From assembly GCA_016722045.1 (NCBI GenBank), contig JADKGY010000032.1, positions 62,001 to 126,000 of the forward strand: a DNA stretch of 64,000 nucleotides, written 5' to 3'. A model generated the notes under the pieces. That model saw nothing but the letters and a program-made list of their open reading frames with translations, did not search any database and was not told the origin of the DNA. The position numbers and the translations under genes are program-made. The DNA is from Candidatus Opimibacter skivensis (lineage in GTDB: Bacteria; Bacteroidota; Bacteroidia; Chitinophagales; Saprospiraceae). This document shows, piece by piece, positions 1 through 9,791 of this stretch (its first letter is position 1; each line of letters begins with the position of its first letter).

Positions 1-1
1 A

Positions 2-2698
2 CTTTTGATGATTTGGCAAATAGTCGAAGCACAACCTGTCACCTTTACATACCATAGCGACAAATTGAATCCCGTGGCCGGCTTCACCGCCTACTCAGAC
101 TGTGCAGTTGACATGAACGGCGATCGCCTTGACGATGTCGTCCGAATAGGAAACAAAGGGATCTATATCGATTACCAACATCCTGATGGATCATATTCTC
201 AACGATTTTTCTCCATGCTTATCAAATCTCCACCCAGCTGGAGCATATGTGCCGGAGATATCGACAACAATGGATTTAATGATCTTCTCTTTGGCCATAC
301 CACTTCAGTTTCTTTTGTCAAAGCAGATGATCATGGAAACTCCTATCAGGAAAACCTTATGCCTTCCTTCATTTTAAGTCAGCGATCCACTTTCTCCGAT
401 ATTGACAATGATGGTTGGCTTGATGCATTTGTCTGTAACGACACTGCTCTGAGTATCCCCTACCGAAACGAGGGGTCCGGGATGATGATCCCTGATACAA
501 ATCTGATTCATACAGCTGACAGACCCGGAAGTTATTCAGCGATCTGGACAGATTATGACAATGATGGAGACAGTGATCTATACATTACGAAATGTCAGGG
601 CGGGGCACCGCCGGGTAGTATTAACAGAACGAACCTCATGTATCGGAACAATGGGGATGGTAGTTATTCCGAAGTCGGGGCTCAGACAGGACTGGATGAT
701 AATGCTCAATCGTGGAGTACAGTGTTTGAAGATTTTGATAATGACGGTGATTTTGATGCGTTCATCATAAATCATGATTTTCAAAATCGTCTTTTTCGAA
801 ACAATGGTGACGGAACGTTTACGGATGTCATCAATTCTTCAGGTATAGATGGAAATGATCTTGGTGCCGAAGAAAATGCATCCGGTGATTTCAATAATGA
901 TGGATTTATTGATATTTTCTCGGGGTTGAAAAAAGAAATCTATTTAGGAAATGGTGATCTTACTTTCACGGGTCAGGATGCGCCGACGAAACCAGGTGCC
1001 ATTGCAGATCTGAATGATGATGGTTTTCTCGATGTATTTCATGCCGGTCAATTGTGGATAAATGATGCAAATACAAATCACTGGCTTAACGTATTTCCAA
1101 TCGGAATCACAAGTAACAAAAATGGTATAGGTGCGCGTGTTGAAGCGTATGGCGCATGGGGTAAACAAATCAGGGAAGTGCGATCAGGACAAAGCTATAG
1201 TCCTATGAGTTCTCTTATAATACATTTCGGATTGGGGACACACGACAAAATTGATTCTTTAATCATCCGATGGCCATCAGGTGTCGTGAGTATCATGCGG
1301 GAATTGCACGTCGACTCTATATACGCTGTTCCTGAGGCACCTTGTATTCGGCCTTCAATCGATATAAGTATACTTGGTACCACATCACATTGTCCCGGCG
1401 ATACTACATTATTGATGGCGCCTGCAGGATGCGCGACATATGTTTGGTCTAACAATTATTTTGATCAGACATTAGCTGTTGGGGACGAGGGCAGTTTTTA
1501 TGTTATTTGCATAGACAGCAATGGATGCGCATCAATGAGTTCAACGCTGGAAATTAAAAAGGTGATTGAACCCACACCTGTGATCTTTTCTCCTGAAGGA
1601 AATACCATTTGTGAACATGATTCATTGATTCTATATTCGTCCCCCGGTGAAAATTATAAATGGTCCACCGGAGAAACCGGAAATTCATCAATTACTATTA
1701 GCGAAAGCGGTTTCTATACTGTTTCGACTGACGCAATTTGTACATCAGGCCAACTCACATCAGCGCCATTTCAAACGGTAGTTCTGGAATCTCCTCCACC
1801 GATAGCAAATGGGTCAGTAATCCTTCAGGGTGATTCTATACTGCTGATGGCTGATGGAGAAAACTGTCAATGGTATGATCAACCTGTCGGTGGAAATCTA
1901 TTAGCTACCGGGCCATTTTTTCAAACATTGCCTTTAAATTCTTCTGCTACTTATTTTGTTGAAAGTCATTTTATACATCCCGGAGAAATCCAAACAGGAG
2001 GTAAATCTGATACAATAGGTACAGGTGGATTGGCCGGTCAGGCAGGGTATCTTTTATTTGAAACGTGGGCACCATTCACCTTGCTTTCTGTTACTGTGTA
2101 TGTGCCTTCAGATGGACCTCTTGGTACTCGTTTTGTGCAATTATGGTCAGGAGATTCTTTATTGGCATTTAAACGGTTTGAATTGCATCCCGGTGCAAAT
2201 GTCTTCGATTTAAATTTCAACGTCCCTGTAGGAAAATTTTCTCTTCAATGCCAGCAGGGCAATCTTTGGCGCAACACAGGTACACTTGATTACCCTTATC
2301 TAATAGGAGATGCAGGGAAAATCACTTCTTCATCTTTTGGAGACCAGTACTATTACTTTTTTTATGATTGGAAAATTAAAAAGGAAGACTTTGAATGCAT
2401 TTCAGATCGTACTGCTGTTGATGTGATTTTATCAGCTTCGGAAGAAATTGAACATCAAAAGGAGCTGACCATTTACCCTAATCCAACTGCCGGACTTTTA
2501 AATGGGGAGATCAAAGGAAATAATCAGGGTATAAAACTTTTACGATTGCTTGATATACGTGGAAAGGAAATACTTACTTATAATACAGGTGATGAGTCTT
2601 CATTTCAACTTGACCTCAATCATCTTGCCCCGGGGGTCTATTGTCTGCAGATTCTTGGCGATAATTTATTTGACGTCCGTAAGATTTTCAAAAACTAA
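2..2698 (+). CDS. FG1: FG-GAP/ASPIC-UnbV repeat protein with T9SS type A tail (5' end outside window)
   Basis: Large secreted surface protein. The frame is open to the first base and the visible start is only the tail of a signal peptide ending near EAQ, so the true start lies upstream; the paralogue at 25041 has a complete signal peptide. Seven calcium-binding FG-GAP/VCBS-type motifs (DxDxDGxxD) lie in about the first 345 residues, for example DIDNDGWLD, DYDNDGDSD and DFDNDGDFD. An ASPIC/UnbV domain follows at about 365-435 (NGIGARV, HFGLG, RWPSG), then Ig/PKD-like domains, an Ig_7 (CHU_C-associated) domain at about 610-670 and a type A sorting domain in the last 75 residues (IYPNPTAG ... 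LAPGVYCLQI). The family is predicted to form an integrin-like beta-propeller that is exported by the T9SS and anchored outside. Ligand and role are unknown. It precedes SprB-A and is the apparent donor of a tract found in the psi-FG at 8316. Confidence 0.88.
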   Translation, partial: LLMIWQIVEAQPVTFTYHSDKLNPVAGFTAYSDCAVDMNGDRLDDVVRIGNKGIYIDYQHPDGSYSQRFFSMLIKSPPSWSICAGDIDNNGFNDLLFGHTTSVSFVKADDHGNSYQENLMPSFILSQRSTFSDIDNDGWLDAFVCNDTALSIPYRNEGSGMMIPDTNLIHTADRPGSYSAIWTDYDNDGDSDLYITKCQGGAPPGSINRTNLMYRNNGDGSYSEVGAQTGLDDNAQSWSTVFEDFDNDGDFDAFIINHDFQNRLFRNNGDGTFTDVINSSGIDGNDLGAEENASGDFNNDGFIDIFSGLKKEIYLGNGDLTFTGQDAPTKPGAIADLNDDGFLDVFHAGQLWINDANTNHWLNVFPIGITSNKNGIGARVEAYGAWGKQIREVRSGQSYSPMSSLIIHFGLGTHDKIDSLIIRWPSGVVSIMRELHVDSIYAVPEAPCIRPSIDISILGTTSHCPGDTTLLMAPAGCATYVWSNNYFDQTLAVGDEGSFYVICIDSNGCASMSSTLEIKKVIEPTPVIFSPEGNTICEHDSLILYSSPGENYKWSTGETGNSSITISESGFYTVSTDAICTSGQLTSAPFQTVVLESPPPIANGSVILQGDSILLMADGENCQWYDQPVGGNLLATGPFFQTLPLNSSATYFVESHFIHPGEIQTGGKSDTIGTGGLAGQAGYLLFETWAPFTLLSVTVYVPSDGPLGTRFVQLWSGDSLLAFKRFELHPGANVFDLNFNVPVGKFSLQCQQGNLWRNTGTLDYPYLIGDAGKITSSSFGDQYYYFFYDWKIKKEDFECISDRTAVDVILSASEEIEHQKELTIYPNPTAGLLNGEIKGNNQGIKLLRLLDIRGKEILTYNTGDESSFQLDLNHLAPGVYCLQILGDNLFDVRKIFKN

Positions 2699-2784
2699 GG
2701 ATCCGTATCCATTTCAAATACTACTATTCAGGATAATAGCATACAAGGCAACGAACAGAATTCTCAAACATTTTACCTCCTATA

Positions 2785-2831
2785 CAAAGTAATATCTCCA
2801 TTCAGTACCCTTTTTGGCCTGTTTGGAGCAA
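2785..2831 (+). repeat. Conserved intergenic block, copy 1
   Basis: This 47-bp block between FG1 and SprB-A recurs with a few substitutions at 9557-9603 and 19518-19564, and in weaker form near 12871-12920. Its core is CATTCAGTA followed by CCTTTTTGGCCTGTTT. It always lies between an FG-type gene and an SprB-type gene. It could be a regulatory leader or simply shared ancestry of the duplicated units. The 251-base gap around it (2699-2949) holds no gene. Confidence 0.5.
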
Positions 2832-2951
2832 CTCATTTGGTCAAAGATTGTGCAGGCATCAACTTCGTGTGGTGCTTCCCGGAAAATGTGATGAATATCA
2901 GTATCTAAGTTGATGCAAGTCAACGTACCACTGTCATCTTCATGTTAAGTT

Positions 2952-2973
2952 GAAGTGTATGCAGATAAAGTAT
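2952..2973 (+). promoter_or_regulatory. Leader spacer of SprB-A (GAAGT at fixed distance from ATG)
   Basis: A GAAGT motif lies exactly 22 nt before the ATG at 2974. The same spacing is seen at SprB-C (13089 to 13111) and SprB-D (19741 to 19763). This supports the start at 2974 over the TTG at 2950 or the ATG at 2959. No Shine-Dalgarno sequence is seen. Confidence 0.45.
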
Positions 2974-5900
2974 ATGTCGATGAATACAGCTATTCGATTC
3001 CTGATTATAGGCTTTGTGTTCGCCATTATAGTTAGCCCTAATGAAATGAAGTCTCAATGCGGGATGACTGTCGACATTACTGCGAACCCCGGAACTCCTG
3101 CCAATCTTTGCCCGGGCCAAACGATAACGCTCACGAGCATCGTAACCGGAGGAACAGCTCCTTATAGTTATTTGTGGGGAGATGGTTCAATAACCCAGAA
3201 TCTCACGATCACACCACCATTTTATGGAGAGGTTTATTTGATGGTTACAGATGCTACCGGATGTATAGCCTTTGGTCAAATCCACATTAAAGCATGGGTT
3301 TGGACAGTGGAAATAGTTTATAACCCTACATCAGTTTGCTTAGGTGATTCAATTGCATTGAGTGCATGGCCGGCGTTTCCGGCAGGTACAACATTCTTAT
3401 GGTCGACCGGTGAAACAACTGACCAAATTTTTGTACTTGCTTCCGGCACCTATTCTTTAACAGTAACTGATCCAACAATAGGATGCAGCGCTTCAACAAC
3501 ACAATCTGTCTTCATAAGTTATTGGCCAACAATAGATCCAATCATTACGGGACCTACAGTTTTGTGCACAGGTCAAAATGCCACTCTTATTGCACAAGAA
3601 AATCCAGGTTATTTCTTTTTATGGAACACAGGAGAGGAAACAACGTCTATTGATATTTCATCACCAGGAATTTATTCTGTGACTGTATCAAATTTTGCAG
3701 GATGTTTCGGTACCGATTCATTTGAAGTTCTCCCGGGTACTGCACCGCCTTTAATTTCTGCTCCGTCAGTATTGTGTAATGGACAAAACGGAACTATTTC
3801 CGTTACAAATCCAGGTTCTTACACCAATTTTCAATGGAATACCGGTGCCAATTCTTCCAGCATCATTATAAATACAGCAGGAACATATACAGTCACCGTC
3901 ACAGCCAATGGCGGATGTACAGCGACAGGTAGTGTGATCGTCACTGCAGGTAGCTCAAACATTAATCTGATGGGTACACCTACACCGATGACTTCATGCA
4001 CTAACCCTAATGGCAGCATTAATCTCACGGTGACTCCTTCAGGGTCATATTCCTTCTTATGGTCCAATGGATCAAGTATCGAAGATATCAGCGGCCTTAC
4101 GGCAGGCAGCTATACAGTCACTGTTACAGATGCAGGTGGTTGCACATCAAGTTCATCTTATACTGTGACTTCCAATGTGACGATTCCTACCCCTAGTACA
4201 AATTTTACTGCCGCTTCATGCAATCAGAATAATGGTGCTGTTGACCTTAGTGTGACTCCGGCAGGGACCTATACATTTCTTTGGTCGAATGGTGTGAATA
4301 CAGAAGATCTTTCAAACATTTTTGCCGGAACCTATTCTGTCACTGTCACATCTACATCCACCGGCTGCACCGCTACTACAAGTGTTTCAGTTCCTAACAA
4401 CTCCTCACCACCTCTGCCGGTCGCTACATCAATTGCAGACACTTGTGGTCAGGGTACCGGGGCTGTGGATCTCAGTGTCACCCAGTCAGGAACATACACT
4501 TTCCTGTGGTCTAATGGAGCAACAACAGAAGATCTTTCGAACCTTATGGCGGGAACGTATTCCGTAACTGTAACATCATCTGCCAACGGTTGTACCTCTA
4601 CCGCAATAGTTACAGTTCCAAACTTCATAAACATCATCAATATAACCGGAAACTCAACTCCTCTCACCTCATGTACTTCATCCAACGGTGCAATTGATAT
4701 CACTCCTGCACCTTCTGGCGTTTATACATTTGTTTGGTCCACCGGTGAGACAACAGAAGATCTTACAAATCTTTCCATCGGCAACTATACCGTCACAGTT
4801 TCATCGAGTGCAGGCTGCACAGCAATAGCAACATACAGTGTTGTCAACAATACTACATCTCCGGTTCCGGTTGCTACACCATCACCTGCTACCTGTGGTC
4901 AGAGTAATGGAGCAATAGATATCAATGTCACACCTACAGGCACATACACTTATGTCTGGTCAAATGGTAGTATCACTGAAGATCTCATTTCTATTCCTGC
5001 TGGTAATTATTCAGTAACGGTTACTTCAACTGATGGGTGCACAAGCATTACAAGCATAACTGTTCAGGACAATTTAATTCCATTGACAATAACCGGAACA
5101 ACATTTCCCAACACTTCATGCAACAATCAAAACGGGTCCATTGATATTTCTGTCAATCCTTCCGGAACTTATACTTATGCATGGTCTAATGGCGCAACGA
5201 CAGAAGATCTCAATACTGTACAGGCAGGAGTCTACAATGTGACTGTCACTTTCGGATTGACATGTATCAATACACAATCGTTTGAAGTCTTCAATACGAT
5301 TACCCCTATCGCCTTCACCGGAATTACAACACCTAACACGTCATGCAGCCTACCAAATGGAGCCATTGATATCACCATCAGTACTCCCGGTTCGTTCACG
5401 TATCTCTGGTCCAATGGTGAGATCACTGAAGATCTTCAGGATTTAACCGGTGGTACGTATAGTCTCACCGTGACCGGAAGTAATGGATGTACGGCCACTG
5501 AACTATTTGATATCATCAACACTAATTCAAATTTTTCATTCATAGGATCTGTCCTGCCAAATACTTCCTGCGCTTTACCTAACGGCAGCATTGATTTGAC
5601 ACTTACACCTTCCGGATCTTATTCATTCATCTGGTCCAATGGAGCATCATCAGAAGATTTACAAAATTTATCTGCAGGAAATTATAGTGTTACCGTATCG
5701 GATATTAATAATTGTGCTTTGGTTGAATCTTATTCCATTCAGGACATCCTTTCCTATCCGGTTATTTCTTCTCTGGTCACGCCTTCATCTTGTGGCAATA
5801 ACAATGGAGCCATTGATATCAGTATCATGCCCGCAAATGGAAATTCGTTTTCCTGGTCTAATGGAAGTACGACTGAAGATCAATTAAATCTTTTGACTGG

Positions 5901-8315
5901 TGATTATATCGTCACCGTGACTGGCATAAATGGATGTATAACGATTGACACGATAGACGTTGGAAATCAAAATTCAAATTTTACACTTACGGCGGTGACT
6001 ATACCAAACTCTTCATGCATAATTAATAATGGATCAATCGATCTGTCCATTACTCCTTCAGGAACCTATACATATGCATGGAATAATGGAGCCATGACAC
6101 AAGACCTCCAGGGCATAGCAACAGGATCTTTTATTGTGACCGTCACTGATATTCTAAACTGCATTTCCTCAGATACATTTTTGGTAGCTGACAATATCTC
6201 GATACCGATTCTATCTGCGAATATCACTTCCGCTAATTGTGGTGCCAATAATGGTGGAATTGATTTGACTGTCAATCCAACAGCAAACAATACTTTCCTG
6301 TGGTCCAACGGAAGTGTTGCAGAAGATTTACCAAATATTTTTCCCGGAAGTTATAGTGTGATCGTAACAGATACTACGAATGGCTGTCAGGTCCTGGACA
6401 CTTTTAATGTTCAAAATATTAATAACAATTTTTCCATTTCAGGCAGCACTGTTTCAAACACATCATGCACAAGTCAAACCGGGTCTATTGATTTAACCAT
6501 TGCACCAGCCGGTACGTATACATTCATTTGGTCAAACGGGTTCACATCCGAAGACCTGAGTGCACTTAATCCAGGCTCATATACTGTCACTGTGACGGAC
6601 AATGCGTCTTGTTCTTCATCAGCAGTATTTATTGTTGACAATAATACACCCATCATCACTATTTCAGCGAGTGTTACACCATCGACATGTGGTAGCAATA
6701 ATGGAGCTATTGATCTGACTATAAATCCATCCGTTGGAAATTCATTTCTTTGGTCAAACGGAGCTATCACGGAAGATCTTCAAAATATTTTATCAGGAAG
6801 TTACAGCCTGACAGTCACTGGTAGTAATGGTTGCATAACATCAGATACTGTTTTCGTGCCTGATGTTGGCTCAGCGATTTCTTTGTCCGCCTTTCCTGCA
6901 GCGAATACAAATTGTGTTCTTCAAAATGGTTCTATTGATCTCTCCGTATCACCGCCCGGAACATATACTTACTCATGGTCAAATGGTTTTTCAACTGAAG
7001 ATCAGAATAATTTATCACCTGGTATATATATCGTAACTGTTGCCGATAGTAATGGTTGTTCTTCCATAGGAACTTTTATGATTGACAATCAAACTGTTTT
7101 CCTTCCATCAATGAAAACATTTTGCCTTCCTCGTGTGGACAAAGTAATGGACAAATTGATATTAGCATCAGCCCTCCGGGTAATTATACATTCATCTGGT
7201 CTAATGGAGAAACGAAGGAAGATCTTCAAAATATTTATTCGGGAACGTATATGGTTACCGTCACGAGTGACAATGGCTGCAGTGCAAGCACAATGCTTTT
7301 GGTTCAAAATACAAATTCCAATTTCTCCATTTCGGCATCGACTTCAGATAATACATCCTGTGCTACATCAAATGGTGAGATCAACTTAACCGTTGTACCT
7401 GCCGGAGCATACACTTTTTTATGGTCCAACGGGGCAACATCAGAGGATCTGCAAAATCTCCCGGCAGGGATTTATACTGTAACGGTTACAGACTTATCAA
7501 ACTGTTCAACCCAGGGCTCGTATATCCTTGCTGATAATGTGGTTAATCTGGTTGTGGAAGAGACGATCACCCCAGCATTGTGTGGTGATGCGAATGGGCG
7601 TATTGATCTGAACGTGACGCCTCCTGCCGGTAATAGTTTTATCTGGTCAGATGGCACAACAAACTCAAACTTAGAAAATATACTTCCCGGAATTTACAGT
7701 GTTACGGTTACGGGGCAGAACGGTTGTACATGGTCTTCCGCATTTACAATGCCGGGAAGTGAAAAAATAGAACTTACGCTTGAAGTTGATGCAGTCCAAA
7801 CCACGGATCAATTTGTAACCATCAAAGCTCAAATCAATGTGCCGATCACTGCATTAGATACATTGATATGGCTGCCTGCAAATTTATTTAACTGTCCATT
7901 TGAATTTTGTCTTGAGCAAACCATTGCGCGGCCTTTGCAGCAAACAGAAGTCATCGTGATGGTCGTGGACACAAATGGTTGTGCAGCAGAAGCCAGATTA
8001 CTATTGGATGATGATACTAATCCCCAGGTGTACATACCCAATGTATTTTCACCTAATGCTGATGGCATAAATGATTTATTTACCATTTATGGGAATAAAG
8101 ATGTGAAAGAGATTGTGGAAATGAGAATATTCGACCGCTGGGGCAATTTTGTTTTCTTCAATACTCATTTTCCACCCAATGAAGAGAACTATGGATGGGA
8201 TGGAAAATTTAGAAATTCTGATATGAACCCAGATGTATTTGCTTATTGGGCACGTGTTCAGTTTGTTGATGGGTCAGAAGGGTTTTATAAAGGAGATGTT
8301 ACATTAGTGAGATAG
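2974..8315 (+). pseudogene. SprB-A: SprB-repeat adhesin, T9SS type B tail, frameshifted
   Basis: SprB-like gliding/adhesion surface protein of about 1,780 codons if repaired. From the ATG at 2974 there is a signal peptide (hydrophobic RFLIIGFVFAIIV), about four Ig/PKD-like domains, then 17 SprB repeats of about 75 residues (pattern TSC..NGSIDLT..PSGTY ... WSNG..TEDL ... YTVTVT..GC) and a CHU_C/gliding-associated C-terminal domain (VFSPNADGINDLF ... FDRWGNFVF). The first frame runs out of register at about 7098: GTTTTCC here is GTTTTTCC in the paralogues, a one-T loss. The protein then continues in another frame (7122-8315) to the type B tail, while the original frame stops at 7389. The shift separates the adhesin from its export signal. 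It carries one repeat more than SprB-C, -D and -E. It may be a real pseudogene, a phase-variable tract or a homopolymer sequencing error. Confidence 0.85.
4440..4650 (+). repeat. Extra SprB repeat unit, only in SprB-A
   Basis: This unit (DTCGQGTGAVDLSV ... SSANGCTS) sits between the repeats that are adjacent (second and third) in SprB-C, -D and -E. SprB-A therefore has 17 repeats against 16. It most resembles the preceding repeat, as expected after unequal crossover within the array. Confidence 0.6.
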
Positions 8316-9467
8316 AAACAGCACAGTTTAAATTGCCTTGCTAAAAAATAATAGGGTTAGGTTTTGTTTGCTGTATTATTTGTGAAGGTGATTCGCTTAT
8401 TCTCAGTGCATCCCCCGGAGAAAATTATAAATGGTCAACCGGAGAAACCGAGTATCATCCGTCATCGTAAAAGAAAGTGGATTTTATACGGTATCTGCTG
8501 ACGCAATTTGTTCACCAAGGCCAACTCACATCACCACTATTTCAAACAATAGTTCTGGAATCTCCTCCACCGTTAGCAAATGGGTCAGTAATCCTTCAGG
8601 GTGATTCTATACTGCTGATGGCGGAGGGGAAAACTGTCTATGGTATGATAAACCATCCGGTGGAAATCTTTTAGCTACCGGGCCACTTTTTCAAACTATG
8701 CCTTTAAATTCTTCTGCTACTTATTTTGTTGAAAGTCATTTTATACATCCCGGAGAAATCCAAACAGGAGGTAAATCTGATACAATAGGTACAGGTGGAT
8801 TGGCCGGTCAGGCAGGGTATCTTTTATTTGAAACGTGGGCACCATTCACTCTGCTTTCTTTTACAGTATATGTGCCTTCAGATGGACCGCTTGGTACTCG
8901 TTTTGTGCAGTTATGGTCAGGAGATTCTCTATTGGCCTTTAAGCGATTTGAATTGAATCCCGGCGCAAATGTCTTTGATTTGAATTTCAACGTTCCGGTT
9001 GGAAAATTTTCTCTTCTATGTCAGCAAGGCAATCTTTGGAGAAATACCGGAGAGCTCGATTATCCATATCCAATCGGGGATGTAGGACAAATAACGACTT
9101 CATCTTTTGGAGACCACTATTACTATTATTTCTATGATTGGAAAATAAAAAAGGAAGACAAAGAGTGTGTATCGACAAGGTCAGCAGTACATGTGATTTT
9201 ATCAGCTACGAAAGAAATAGAAGATAACCAGACGCTGTCCGTTTTTCCAAATCCAACTACAGGTATTTTATTTATCGATATAAAAGGAAATAAAGAAGGT
9301 GCAAAATTTTTCAGGCTGTTGGATGCAAGCGGCAGGAAATTCTGAAACAAATTTTGGATAATGTAAATTCATTTCATCTTGAACTCAATCGTCTCTCAGC
9401 AGGGGTTTATATGTTACAGATTTCCGGAGATAGTTTATTCGATATCCATAAGCTTATCAAAAACTAA
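8316..9467 (+). pseudogene. psi-FG-A: headless, frameshifted C-terminal remnant of an FG-type protein
   Basis: Remnant of the C-terminal third of an FG1-type gene; homology starts at FG1 residue about 540. The FG-GAP and UnbV domains and any start codon are missing. Ig-like, Ig_7 and T9SS type A tail segments are recognisable but split by four indels relative to the near-identical copy at 18304-19428: a G missing near 8450, an extra A near 8517, a base missing near 8630, and a G missing near 9338 inside the tail. It lies directly behind SprB-A. The first about 60 bp match the spacer after SprB-D, so the deletion junction is near 8375. Positions 8699-8849 match FG1 rather than the 18-kb copy. 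No functional product is expected. Confidence 0.85.
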
Positions 9468-9790
9468 GGTTTCGTATCCATTTCAAAAACTTATATTAAG
9501 TATAAACTTATAGAATATACAGCAACGAACAGAATTCCCAAACTTAACTTCCAATCCAAAGTAATATGTCCATTCAGTATCCTTTTTGGCCTGTTTAGAG
9601 CAATTCTTTTGTTCAAAGCCTGCATCGGCATCAACTTCGTAAGGTGCTTCTAGGAAAATGTAGTGAAAGTCATTTACAAGGCAGACAAGAGTCATTGTAA
9701 GTGCGGTGTCAGTCAGATAATTTAAATTCTAAGATGATATATGACGCTAGCAATCCAGTATTCGTATGAATTTCTAATTGAAGTAGTTAA
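9468..9790. other. Intergenic region between psi-FG-A and SprB-B
   Basis: No convincing gene. It is nearly identical to 19429-19752 and carries the conserved block (9557-9603) and the leader 20-mer (9772-9791). A 70-codon minus-strand reading frame (9483-9695) is open in both copies. In the older copy at 2699-2949 the same frame has a stop and frame changes. Confidence 0.6.
9557..9603 (+). repeat. Conserved intergenic block, copy 2
   Basis: Nearly identical to the block at 19518-19564 and similar to the one at 2785-2831. It lies upstream of the headless SprB-B. Confidence 0.5.
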
Positions 9791-9791
9791 A
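9772..9791 (+). promoter_or_regulatory. SprB leader 20-mer fused to SprB-B
   Basis: TTCTAATTGAAGTAGTTAAA is identical to 19733-19752 and one base different from 13081-13100, where an SprB start codon follows. Here it joins directly to the inside of an SprB repeat, so the leader survives without a signal peptide. Confidence 0.5.

Noticed and set aside
3831..6770. Long minus-strand and alternate-frame reading frames inside the SprB arrays, repeated in every copy
   Set aside because: They recur at the same phase in each repeat and are by-products of the repeat codons; no start context or independent conservation.
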